Below are positions 8,003 through 15,758 of a stretch of 64,000 bases of DNA, one piece after another; positions within the stretch are counted from its first letter, which is position 1; each line of letters begins with the position of its first letter. Position numbers and translations under genes: made by a program. The notes under the pieces are model-generated. The model made no database searches. It saw only the letters and a program-made list of their open reading frames with translations, and was not told where the DNA came from. This DNA comes from Streptomyces sp. HM190 (GTDB lineage: Bacteria > Actinomycetota > Actinomycetes > Streptomycetales > Streptomycetaceae), in the NCBI RefSeq assembly GCF_009857135.1, contig NZ_CP047318.1, positions 868,001 to 932,000 on the forward strand, written 5' to 3'.

Positions 8003-8823
8003 GTCGCCTCCGGGAGGGCGCGGGCCACGCTCTGCAACTCGGCGAGCAGTGGCGCGAGATGCTCGGTGTGGTCGCCGGCGCGGCCGGCGCCCGGCAGCGG
8101 CCGGTACACCGGCATGGGCAGCCCGGCGGCCTCCGTGACCTGCCGCAGCACGTCGACGACCTCGTCCCGTACGTCGTACGCGGTGAACAGCTCGCCGACG
8201 TACGGGCCGACCAGCTCCAGCGCCTTGCGCATCCGCCGGTGCGACTCCTCGGTGCCGTCGCCGAGCCGTACGGACCAGTCGGCCGCGTACTGGCGGTGGT
8301 AGGTCAGCTCCTTGACGCCCTTGGCCGCGATCGCCGCGAGGACGGGGTCGGGGTGGTCCACCAGCCGTGCGAAGTGCGCGAGGCGCCAGCTGGACAGGAC
8401 GAGGAGCCGGACGATCGAGAACGCGAAGTCCCCGTTGGGGAGTTCCGCCAGGCGCACGTTGCGGAAGTCGTCGGCGTCCCGGACGTAGGCGTAGGCGTCC
8501 TCGTCGCGGCCGGTGCCGTCGACCTGGCCGGCGCGGGAGTACAGCAGCCGGGCCTGGCCGAGCAGGTCGAGGCCGATGTTGGCGAGCGCGACCTCCTCCT
8601 CCAGCTCGGGCGCGCGGGTGGTCCACTCGGCGAGCCGCTGGGCCGAGACCAGGGCGTCGTCGGCCAGCGCCACGCAGACGCGGGCCAGTTCCCGTACGTC
8701 GACGCCCTCGGGCACAGCGGTGTCGACGCCGTGGAGGGGGTCCTCGAAACCGGTGCCGTACGCCCAGCGGGTGTCGTCCTCGTGCCCCTCGGCGAGGGTC
8801 AGGTAGACGTGGTCGTCACTCAT
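7996..8823 (-). CDS. paaC: Phenylacetyl-CoA epoxidase structural subunit PaaC
   Basis: 275 residues. Ferritin-like helical protein, non-catalytic partner of PaaA in the ring 1,2-epoxidase. Characteristic segments include LADDALVSAQRLAEWTTRAP, the helix ALANIGLDLLGQARLLY, NGDFAFSIVRLLVLSSWR and KGVKELTYHRQYAADW. Length and segment order are normal for the family (about 250-275). It lies between paaB (10-bp gap) and paaD (overlap), consistent with one transcript. Confidence 0.94.
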   Translation of the reverse strand: MSDDHVYLTLAEGHEDDTRWAYGTGFEDPLHGVDTAVPEGVDVRELARVCVALADDALVSAQRLAEWTTRAPELEEEVALANIGLDLLGQARLLYSRAGQVDGTGRDEDAYAYVRDADDFRNVRLAELPNGDFAFSIVRLLVLSSWRLAHFARLVDHPDPVLAAIAAKGVKELTYHRQYAADWSVRLGDGTEESHRRMRKALELVGPYVGELFTAYDVRDEVVDVLRQVTEAAGLPMPVYRPLPGAGRAGDHTEHLAPLLAELQSVARALPEATW

Positions 8824-8833
8824 ACCCTGCTCC

Positions 8834-9154
8834 TCAGATGTGCGGGACGTCGTCGGGGATGTCGTAGAACGTCGGGTGGCGGTACACCTTGTCGGCGCTG
8901 GGCTCGAAGTAGGGGTCCTTCTCGTCGCGGGTGGAGGCGGCGATGTGCTCCGAGCGCACCACCCACAGGGAGACGCCCTCGTTGCGGCGGGTGTAGAGGT
9001 CTCGGGCGTGGGTGAGGGCCATCTGGTCGTCGGCGGCGTGCAGGGAGCCCACGTGGACGTGGTTCAGGCCGCGCTTGCCGCGGACGAACACCTCGTACAG
9101 CGGCCAGTCGCCCTTGTGCACGCGTGCCGCGCCGCTGTCGTCCGTGCCGGTCAT
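8834..9154 (-). CDS. paaB: Phenylacetyl-CoA epoxidase subunit PaaB
   Basis: 106 residues, normal length. Contains [20 protein letters not shown], a Met/Ala helix [19 protein letters not shown], and [10 protein letters not shown] near the end; it closes with [14 protein letters not shown]. PaaB bridges the PaaA-PaaC assembly. The ATG overlaps the paaA stop (ATGA), indicating translational coupling. The much longer open frame continuing upstream is out of register with paaA and is not coding. Confidence 0.94.
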   Translation of the reverse strand: MTGTDDSGAARVHKGDWPLYEVFVRGKRGLNHVHVGSLHAADDQMALTHARDLYTRRNEGVSLWVVRSEHIAASTRDEKDPYFEPSADKVYRHPTFYDIPDDVPHI

Positions 9155-10128
9155 GCCGCCGTCCCCTTCCGGGCTCGCTCGCCGCTCCGGGCCGCGTGGG
9201 CGGTGGCCGCCGCACGCACCCAGGCGCCTTCCTCGTGTGCCGTCCTGCGGCGTTCCATCCGCTGGTCGTTGCAGGGTCCGTCGCCGGTGATGACGCGCTT
9301 CAGCTCGGTCCAGTCGGGGGTGCCGAAGTCGTGGTGGCCGCGCTCCTCGTTCCACTTGAGGTCCGGGTCGGGGAGGGTGACGCCGAGCTTCTCGGCCTGC
9401 GGGACCGTCATGTCGACGAAGCGCTGGCGCAGTTCGTCGTTGGAGTGCCGCTTGATCTTCCAGGCCATGGACTGCGCCGAGTTGGGCGAGGCGTCGTCGG
9501 GCGGGCCGAACATCATCAGCGACGGCCACCACCAGCGGTCCACGGCGTCCTGCACCATCGCGCGCTGCTCGTCGGTGCCGCGCATCATCGTCAGCAGCAG
9601 TTCGTAGCCCTGCCGCTGGTGGAACGACTCCTCCTTGCAGATGCGCACCATCGCGCGGGCGTAGGGGCCGTACGAACTGCGGCACAGCGGGACCTGGTTG
9701 CAGATGGCGGCGCCGTCCACGAACCAGCCGATGACGCCGACGTCGGCGAAGCTCCTCGTCGGGTAGTTGAAGATCGACGAGTACTTCTGGCGGCCCTCGA
9801 TCAGCCGGTTCGTCAGGTCCGCGCGGTCGGCGCCGAGGGTCTCGGCCGCCGAGTACAGGTACAGGCCGTGGCCCGCCTCGTCCTGGACCTTCGCGAAGAG
9901 GATCGCCTTGCGGCGCAGGGACGGCGCGCGGGTGATCCACTCGCCCTCCGGCTGCATGCCGATGATCTCCGAGTGCGCGTGCTGCGCGATCTGCCGGACG
10001 AGCGTCCTGCGGTAGCCCTCCGGCATCCAGTCGCGCGGCTCGATCCGCTGGTCCCGCGCGATCGTCGCGTCGAAGTGCTCCTGGAGCGCGTCCTCGGGCG
10101 GCGCCCCGGCGGAATCTGTCGTCGTCAT
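9151..10128 (-). CDS. paaA: Phenylacetyl-CoA epoxidase catalytic subunit PaaA
   Basis: 325 residues from the ATG at 10128, preceded by GGGAAG about 9 nt upstream; an upstream in-frame start at 10194 would read through the operator. PaaA is the diiron oxygenase that epoxidises the ring of phenylacetyl-CoA. Iron-ligand motifs are visible as [11 protein letters not shown] and [11 protein letters not shown], along with [15 protein letters not shown]. First gene of a minus-strand operon paaABCDE, divergent from paaK. A PaaR-type operator lies 21 nt upstream of the start. Confidence 0.95.
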   Translation of the reverse strand: MTTTDSAGAPPEDALQEHFDATIARDQRIEPRDWMPEGYRRTLVRQIAQHAHSEIIGMQPEGEWITRAPSLRRKAILFAKVQDEAGHGLYLYSAAETLGADRADLTNRLIEGRQKYSSIFNYPTRSFADVGVIGWFVDGAAICNQVPLCRSSYGPYARAMVRICKEESFHQRQGYELLLTMMRGTDEQRAMVQDAVDRWWWPSLMMFGPPDDASPNSAQSMAWKIKRHSNDELRQRFVDMTVPQAEKLGVTLPDPDLKWNEERGHHDFGTPDWTELKRVITGDGPCNDQRMERRRTAHEEGAWVRAAATAHAARSGERARKGTAA

Positions 10129-10148
10129 CGATACCAGCTTCCCAACCG

Positions 10149-10162
10149 ACCATTCGTTCGGT
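10149..10162. promoter_or_regulatory. PaaR-type operator in the paaA leader
   Basis: On the minus strand it reads ACCGAACGAATGGT, matching the actinobacterial PaaR core ACCGNNCGNNCGGT (recalled from C. glutamicum PaaR) at all but one specified base. It sits between the putative paaA promoter and its ribosome-binding site. Confidence 0.55.
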
Positions 10163-10230
10163 ATCAGTGTGACGTGATTCGGGCGGCCGGGCAAGACCTC
10201 TCCACCCGCCCGCGGCGGCTCTGCACATCC

Positions 10231-10261
10231 TTGACAGCGGAACGCCCCCGGCGGTTACCGT
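10231..10261 (+). promoter_or_regulatory. Candidate paaK promoter
   Basis: TTGACA at 10231-10236 with a weaker TACCGT at 10256-10261 (19-nt spacer, slightly long). The PaaR-type palindrome at 10278-10293 begins just downstream of the expected start point, the position of a repressor block. Confidence 0.45.
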
Positions 10262-10277
10262 GACCGCCAAGCACGGT

Positions 10278-10293
10278 GACCGAATGTTCGGTC
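10278..10293. promoter_or_regulatory. PaaR-type operator in the paaK leader
   Basis: GACCGAATGTTCGGTC: arms GACCGAA/TTCGGTC are perfectly complementary around a central TG. It matches ACCGNNCGNNCGGT except for T in the central CG. It lies 36 nt before the paaK ATG. The regulator gene itself is not in this window. Confidence 0.6.
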
Positions 10294-10328
10294 GGCCCCG
10301 GATACGCGGGGCGGACGAAGGAGTCGCG

Positions 10329-11642
10329 ATGAGCAGCCCGGGCCAACCGCTCCCCCACGACCTGCTGGACGGCGGCGAGCGCCTGACCCGGGAGGAACTG
10401 GCCGCGCTCCAGCTCGACCGGCTGCGGGCGACCCTGCGGCACGCGTACGACCACGTGGAGCTGTACCGGAGGAAGTTCGACGCGGCGGGCGTCGGTCCCG
10501 ACGACTGCCGTTCCCTCGGCGACCTGGCCAGGTTCCCCTTCACGACGAAGGCCGATCTGCGGGACACGTACCCGTTCGGCATGTTCGCCGTGCCGATGTC
10601 CGAGGTACGGCGCGTCCACGCCTCCAGCGGCACCACCGGACGCCCGACGGTGGTCGGTTACACGGAACGGGACCTGTCGACGTGGGCGGACGTGGTGGCC
10701 CGCTCCATCCGGGCCGCCGGCGGCCGTCCCGGCCACAAGGTCCACATCTCGTACGGGTACGGGCTGTTCACCGGCGGCCTCGGCGCGCACTACGGGGCCG
10801 AGCGCGCCGGGTGCACGGTGATCCCGGCCTCCGGGGGCATGACCGCGCGCCAGGTGCAGCTCATCCTGGACTTCCGCCCCGAGATCATCATGGTGACCCC
10901 GTCCTACATGCTGACCCTCCTCGACGAGTTCGAGAAGCAGGGTGTCGACCCCCGTGACAGCTCGCTGGAGGTGGGTGTCTTCGGGGCGGAGCCGTGGACG
11001 GAGGAGATGCGCCGGGAGATCGAGGAGCGGGCCGGACTGCACGCCGTCGACATATACGGGCTGTCCGAGGTGATCGGCCCGGGGGTGGCGCAGGAGTGCG
11101 TGGAGACCAAGGACGGGCTGCACGTGTGGGAGGACCACTTCCTGCCGGAGGTGGTCGACCCGCTCACGGACGAGGTCCTCCCGGACGGCGAGCGGGGCGA
11201 GATCGTCTTCACCTCCCTCACCAAGGAGGCCATGCCGGTGATCCGCTACCGCACCCGCGATCTGACCCGTCTGCTGCCCGGCACCGCCCGCCCCGCCTTC
11301 CGCCGGATGGAGAAGGTCACGGGCCGCTGCGACGACATGATCATCCTGCGCGGGGTGAACGTCTTCCCGAGTCAGATCGAGGAGATCGTGCTGCGCACCC
11401 CGGGGGTGGCCCCGCACTTCCGGATCCGGCTGACCCGTGAGGGCCGCATGGACCACATGACGGTCCTGGTGGAGGCCCGCCCGGACGCCTCGCCCGGGGA
11501 ACGGGCGAGGGCGGCGGCCGCGATCGCGGGAGGCGTCAAGGACGGGGTGGGTGTGACCGTGGCGGTGGAGATCGTCGACCCGGAGTCCCTGGAGCGTTCG
11601 GTGGGCAAGCTGAAGCGGGTGCAGGACCTGCGCGACCGGTGA
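10329..11642 (+). CDS. paaK: Phenylacetate-CoA ligase
   Basis: 437 residues from the ATG at 10329, which has GAAGGAG 6 nt upstream. Activates phenylacetate to phenylacetyl-CoA with ATP, the first committed step and the supplier of substrate for PaaABCE. Adenylation motifs: SSGTTGRPTVVGY (P-loop), the A5-like IYGLSEVIGPGVA, and YRTRDLTRLL in the hinge region. C-terminal RILRGVNVFPSQIEE-type segment (IILRGVNVFPSQ) followed by the AMP_C_2 domain. Length is typical (about 430-440). Divergent from paaABCDE, with PaaR-like sites controlling both. Genes for the later steps (paaG, paaZ, paaJ, paaH) are not here. Confidence 0.95.
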   Translation: MSSPGQPLPHDLLDGGERLTREELAALQLDRLRATLRHAYDHVELYRRKFDAAGVGPDDCRSLGDLARFPFTTKADLRDTYPFGMFAVPMSEVRRVHASSGTTGRPTVVGYTERDLSTWADVVARSIRAAGGRPGHKVHISYGYGLFTGGLGAHYGAERAGCTVIPASGGMTARQVQLILDFRPEIIMVTPSYMLTLLDEFEKQGVDPRDSSLEVGVFGAEPWTEEMRREIEERAGLHAVDIYGLSEVIGPGVAQECVETKDGLHVWEDHFLPEVVDPLTDEVLPDGERGEIVFTSLTKEAMPVIRYRTRDLTRLLPGTARPAFRRMEKVTGRCDDMIILRGVNVFPSQIEEIVLRTPGVAPHFRIRLTREGRMDHMTVLVEARPDASPGERARAAAAIAGGVKDGVGVTVAVEIVDPESLERSVGKLKRVQDLRDR

Positions 11643-11659
11643 CCCGGCGGGGTGGGCGC

Positions 11660-11687
11660 CGGGCCGGTGGCACACCTGGCCGGCCCG
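11660..11687. terminator. Hairpin between convergent paaK and amidohydrolase
   Basis: CGGGCCGG (11660-11667) pairs with CCGGCCCG (11680-11687) around a 12-nt loop. It lies 18 nt after the paaK stop and 14 nt after the convergent gene, so it probably serves both. Confidence 0.6.
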
Positions 11688-11700
11688 CTCCCCCGTGACG

Positions 11701-13278
11701 CTACCGCCCGCTCCCCCGGTGGACCACGTGGCCGCCCGTCACCGTGAGGAGGACCGGTGCCTCGGCGACCTCGTCGGCGGGGGCGTCGACGGGGTCGAGG
11801 CCCAGGGCCGTCAGGTCCGCCCGGTACCCGGCGGCGATCCGTCCGGCGACCGCTTCCTCACCGGCCGCGAGCGCCGCGTGGCTGGTGCAGCCCTCCAGCG
11901 CCTGGAGTCCGCTCAGCCCGGCCCGGGAGGACGCGGCGCCGCGCGGTGCCCGGGCCGTGGCCAGGACCCCGCGGGCGTCGTGGTGGGCGATCGGCCAGTC
12001 CGAGCCGAGCGCGACCACCACGCCCGCGTCCCTGAGGTCCCGCAGCCGCCAGGCCCGTGCGGCGCGTTCCTCACCGAGCCGCGACGACCACGCGTCGGTC
12101 AGGTCGGCGCGGGTGTACCCGGTGTGCGGCGGCTGCATGGACGCGACGACCCCGACCCGGGCGAACCGTGCCACCACGTCGTCGGGCACCGACTCGATGT
12201 GCTCGACCCGGTGCGTGTGCCGCCCGCCGGGCCCCAGCGACTCGACCGTGGACAGGACGTGGCGCACGGCGGCGTCGCCGATCGCGTGCGTGGCGGTGCG
12301 CACCCCGGCGCGGTGCAGGGCCCGGACGGCGTCGCTGTACGCGTCCGGGTCGGGCCAGAACGCGTCGGTGCCCTGGCCGTGGCAGTCGGGGTGGTCGAGC
12401 CAGGCGGTGCCGCCCTCGACGGTGCCGTCCATGAACAACTTCACGCCGCCGACCTGCCAGTGCCGGCCGCCCCTGCCCTGGAGGGCGACCAGTTCCGCGA
12501 GGTCGTCCGCGTCAGCGCCGGGCATGCACCACGGGGCGAAGCGCAGCCGCAGCGGCAGGACGGTCTCCCGCGCCACGGCGTCCATCAGGGCGGGATCGCC
12601 GAGGTCCATGACGTGGGCGCCGGTGAGGCCGGTGGCCGCCATGGCGTTCAGCAGGTCGATCAGCCGGGCCCGGCGCTCGTCGTACGTCGCGCGGGGCATG
12701 ACGGCCGTGACGAGGTCCATCGCGGCGTGCTCGACGAGGTGGCCGGTCAGTCGTCCGTCGGCGTCGACGGCGATGTGGGAGCGCTGGGCGAAGGCCCGCG
12801 GCCCGGTGATGCCGGCGGCCCGCAGCGCGGCCCCGGTGACGAGGGCGGAGTGGCCGTCGTAGAGGCGGAGGAAGGCGGGCGCGCCGCCCAGGACGTCCTC
12901 GACGAGCGCGCGGTCGACGGGACGGCCCTCGAAGGCGTTGTGGTCGAGGCCCCAGGCGAGGACCCAGCCGTCGGTGCGCGGCGCGGCGGCGAGGGCGGAG
13001 CGCAGTCCGTCGAGGTCGCGCACGGCGGTGAGGTCGAGGCCGGTGGCCAGGTCCAGGCCCCACACGGGGTGGCTGTGGCCGTCCACCAGGCCCGGAACCA
13101 GCCATCCGCCGCCCAGGTCCACCACCTCGGTGTCCGGCCCGCGCCAGTCCCGTACGTCCGCGTCCTCGCCGACGGCGGCGATCAGCCCGTCGCGTACGGC
13201 GACCGCCGAGGCGTGCGGCCGGCGCGGGTCGAGGGTGCGGATGTGGGCGCCGGTGACTACGAGGTCGGCGAGGGGCAT
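11701..13278 (-). CDS. Amidohydrolase family protein (YtcJ-like, amidohydrolase 3)
   Basis: 525 residues. Starts with the composite beta-domain ADLVVTGAHIRTLDPRRP and ADLTALGLDPVD near the end. The metal-binding VDGHSHPVWG lies at about residue 64. Later features are GGVKLFMDGTVEGGTAW, THAIGDAAVRHVL, THRVEHIESVPDDVV and ALGSDWPIAHHD, the order seen in YtcJ-like amidohydrolases, whose substrates are mostly unknown. Cytoplasmic; no signal peptide. A start with AAGGAG about 10 nt upstream fits. Second gene after the APC permease (43-bp gap), so the pair may take up and hydrolyse an amide or N-acyl compound. Confidence 0.85.
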   Translation of the reverse strand: MPLADLVVTGAHIRTLDPRRPHASAVAVRDGLIAAVGEDADVRDWRGPDTEVVDLGGGWLVPGLVDGHSHPVWGLDLATGLDLTAVRDLDGLRSALAAAPRTDGWVLAWGLDHNAFEGRPVDRALVEDVLGGAPAFLRLYDGHSALVTGAALRAAGITGPRAFAQRSHIAVDADGRLTGHLVEHAAMDLVTAVMPRATYDERRARLIDLLNAMAATGLTGAHVMDLGDPALMDAVARETVLPLRLRFAPWCMPGADADDLAELVALQGRGGRHWQVGGVKLFMDGTVEGGTAWLDHPDCHGQGTDAFWPDPDAYSDAVRALHRAGVRTATHAIGDAAVRHVLSTVESLGPGGRHTHRVEHIESVPDDVVARFARVGVVASMQPPHTGYTRADLTDAWSSRLGEERAARAWRLRDLRDAGVVVALGSDWPIAHHDARGVLATARAPRGAASSRAGLSGLQALEGCTSHAALAAGEEAVAGRIAAGYRADLTALGLDPVDAPADEVAEAPVLLTVTGGHVVHRGSGR

Positions 13279-13321
13279 CGGGAGGTGTCTCCTTGCGGGG
13301 TCGGACGGAGGGTGGGCGTGG

Positions 13322-14803
13322 TCACTCGGCGGCGTCGGACGAGGGCTCGGCGGCGAAGCCCGCGTACACCTCGGGCCGGGACCGGCGCAGCCACCACCCG
13401 AGGGCGAGGCCGATGACGAGGACGGCCGGGACGATCGCCGCGAGGACGGTGTTGACGGTGGTGGAGGCGCCGGTGAACTGGTCGAGGTGGGTGACGACCA
13501 GGGCGATGGCGCCGGTCAGGAGCAGCGCCGCGGCGACGGGTGCGACGACCGTGCGCAGGGCGCCCTCGCCGTGGGCGACGCGCCGGAAGTAGAGCGGCAC
13601 GGCGATCGCGGCGAGCAGTTGCAACACCATGAGGGCGAGCATGCCGGGCGTGTTCACCCACAGCAGCAGTTGGGTGTAAGGGTCGGCGCCGGCCGCGGCG
13701 AAGGCGAGGACGACGGCCGCGCCGAGCACGGTCTGGGCGATGCCGGCGACGTACGGGGAGCGGTGGCGGGGGTGGACGCGGGTGAGGGCCTTGGGGAGGA
13801 TCCCCTCCTCGGCGAGGGCCAGCCCGTAGCGGTTGATGGCGTTGTGGAAGGCCAGCAGGGAGGCGAGGACGCTGGTGACGATGAGGATGTGCATCAGGTC
13901 GGCCGCCCAGGAGCCGACGTAGACGGTGATGGCGGAGAAGAACAGGTCCGCGGGGTTCGAGCCGGCCGTGGCGATGACTTTCGCGTCGCCGAACGCCTGG
14001 ATCACCGTCCACACGATGAACGCGTAGAACAGGCCGAGGAAGGCGACGGCGAGGTAGGTGGCGCGCGGCACGGTGCGGGCCGGGTCGCGGGCCTCCCGGC
14101 GGTAGATCACGGTGGACTCGAAGCCGGTGAACGCGGCGAACGCGAAGGCCAGGACGGCGATCATGCCGGGGACCATGACGTTGCCGGGCGCGAAGGAGGC
14201 GACGGACAGGCCGTCGGCGCCGCCGTCGACCAGGACCGCTCCGGCGAGCAGGACGAGGATGCCGGTCTCGGCGACGAGGAGGACGCCGAGGACCTTGGCG
14301 CCGAAGTCGATGGACCGGTAGCCGCCGTAGCCGATGAGCAGCAGGCCGAGCAGGGAGACGGGCAGCCAGGGGATGTCGGCGCCGAACAGGGAGCGGGCGG
14401 TGTCGCGGGTGGCGGTGCCGAGGAGGCCGTAGACGCCGATCTCCATGCCGTTGTAGCCGATGAGCGCGAGGAGCGCGGCGCCGATGCCGGCCCGGCGGCC
14501 GAGGCCGCGGGTGATGAACGCGTAGAACGCGCCGGCGCTGCGGACGTGACGGCTCATGGTGGTGAAGCCGATGGCGAAGACGGCGAGGGTGAGGCCGGCC
14601 AGCAGATAGCCGACGGGGGCGCCGATGCCGCCCATCAGGATCGCGAGGGGGGCGACGCCGGCCATCACGGTGAGCGGGGCGGCGGCGGAGACGACGAAGA
14701 AGGCGATGTCGGTGGTGCCGAGCGAGCCCCGGCGCAGGGAGTACGTGGCGGGCGGCTCGGTCTCGGTGGGCTCCGCGCTGGGCGCGGAGGGGGTGACGGT
14801 CAT
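13322..14803 (-). CDS. APC-superfamily amino acid/amine permease
   Basis: 493 residues from the ATG at 14803 (AAGGG about 9 nt upstream; a start 13 codons further out would lack a site). About 12 hydrophobic helices; the first follows LGTTDIAFFVVSAAAPLTV, the typical APC unwound TM1 region, with SAGAFYAFITRGLGRR in TM3 and a FTGFESTVIYRREARDP segment in TM6-7. APC members move amino acids or amines with proton or antiport coupling. In an operon with the downstream amidohydrolase and divergent from a TetR gene. Confidence 0.88.
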   Translation of the reverse strand: MTVTPSAPSAEPTETEPPATYSLRRGSLGTTDIAFFVVSAAAPLTVMAGVAPLAILMGGIGAPVGYLLAGLTLAVFAIGFTTMSRHVRSAGAFYAFITRGLGRRAGIGAALLALIGYNGMEIGVYGLLGTATRDTARSLFGADIPWLPVSLLGLLLIGYGGYRSIDFGAKVLGVLLVAETGILVLLAGAVLVDGGADGLSVASFAPGNVMVPGMIAVLAFAFAAFTGFESTVIYRREARDPARTVPRATYLAVAFLGLFYAFIVWTVIQAFGDAKVIATAGSNPADLFFSAITVYVGSWAADLMHILIVTSVLASLLAFHNAINRYGLALAEEGILPKALTRVHPRHRSPYVAGIAQTVLGAAVVLAFAAAGADPYTQLLLWVNTPGMLALMVLQLLAAIAVPLYFRRVAHGEGALRTVVAPVAAALLLTGAIALVVTHLDQFTGASTTVNTVLAAIVPAVLVIGLALGWWLRRSRPEVYAGFAAEPSSDAAE

Positions 14804-14892
14804 GGGGAAAGCCCTTCTGGCTGCTTGCGGGGACAGGGCCACCGGGTGGGCGGGGGCGAGGCCACCGGGTGGGCGGGGTCGCCCGGACCGGT

Positions 14893-14913
14893 AAACCTAA
14901 AGGCTTTCGGTTT
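14893..14913. promoter_or_regulatory. 21-bp imperfect palindrome, candidate TetR operator
   Basis: AAACCTAAAG, a central G, then CTTTCGGTTT: 10-bp arms with one mismatch. It is centred in the divergent APC/TetR promoter region, about 56 bp before the TetR start and 90 bp before the permease start, and is AT-rich against its surroundings. Confidence 0.65.
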
Positions 14914-14968
14914 TGGCAATGTAACCTTCACCACGACCGCTGGGAAGACCCCGAAGAGGACGGACACC

Positions 14969-15586
14969 ATGGGACGGCCGCGCACACCCCTGCTGAACCG
15001 GGAGCGCATCACCACGACCGCGCTCGAACTCGTCGATGCGCAGGGCGACTTCAGCGTCCCCCAGATCGCCCGGCGGCTCGGGGTGCAGACCGGGTCCGTG
15101 TATCACCATGTGGACGGCCGGGACGGCATCGTGGAACTGCTGCGCGAGCGGGTCACCCAGGGCATCGACGTCTCCGCGCTGGAGCTGCGCCCCTGGGACG
15201 AGGCCCTCGCGGCCTGGGCCCGTTCCTACCGCGCCGCCTTCGCCGCCCACCCCCGCGCGATCCCGCTGCTCATGACGTCCCCGGTGCGGGCCCCGCGCGT
15301 CCTGGAGCAGTACGAGCGTGCCGTCACCCTGCTCCTCGACGCGGGCTTCCCCCTCCCCGACGTGATGCCGGTGCTGGTGGCCCTGGAGAACGTCGTCCTC
15401 GGTTCGGCCCTCGATCTGGCCGCGCCGGAGGCCATGTGGGAGATCGCCGACAAGGCGGCCGCACCGCGCCTGGCCGAGGCGCTCGACGCGGTCGGCGACC
15501 ACCGGGCGGACACCGCCTTCGAGCTGGCCCTGGAGGGCTTCCTCGACCACGCGCGCCGCAGACGGGAGCGGCACTCGGCGCCCTGA
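14969..15586 (+). CDS. TetR family transcriptional regulator
   Basis: 205 residues from the ATG at 14969 (GAAGAGGA upstream). The N-terminal HTH is RERITTTALELVDAQGDFSVPQIARRLGVQTGS-like, with the recognition helix QTGSVYHHVDGRDGIVELL. The ligand-binding C-terminal domain has AHPRAIPLLMTSPVRAP and a long helix ending in GFLDHARRRRE. Divergent from the APC permease/amidohydrolase operon with a 21-bp palindrome between them, so probably the local repressor. The longer upstream open frame is background over the antisense permease. Confidence 0.9.
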   Translation: MGRPRTPLLNRERITTTALELVDAQGDFSVPQIARRLGVQTGSVYHHVDGRDGIVELLRERVTQGIDVSALELRPWDEALAAWARSYRAAFAAHPRAIPLLMTSPVRAPRVLEQYERAVTLLLDAGFPLPDVMPVLVALENVVLGSALDLAAPEAMWEIADKAAAPRLAEALDAVGDHRADTAFELALEGFLDHARRRRERHSAP

Positions 15587-15758
15587 CGCCGACGGGGGCC
15601 GGCCGCCGGCCAGTGGCGCGGCTCGTCGCGACCGTGCCGGACCGTGCGGCGCGGTCTGCCGTTCCGGTCCCGGCCGACGTGGCGTCCGCCGCGCACCGGA
15701 CCCGGCGGCACGGGAAACTCCTGTGCGGTGGTTCGCACATCTCTGCGATCATCCCGGA

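Noticed and set aside
12938..14968. N-terminal extension of the TetR frame over the APC permease
   Set aside because: Antisense to the permease; product is Gly/Asp/Glu-rich background, and the TetR ATG at 14969 has its own site.
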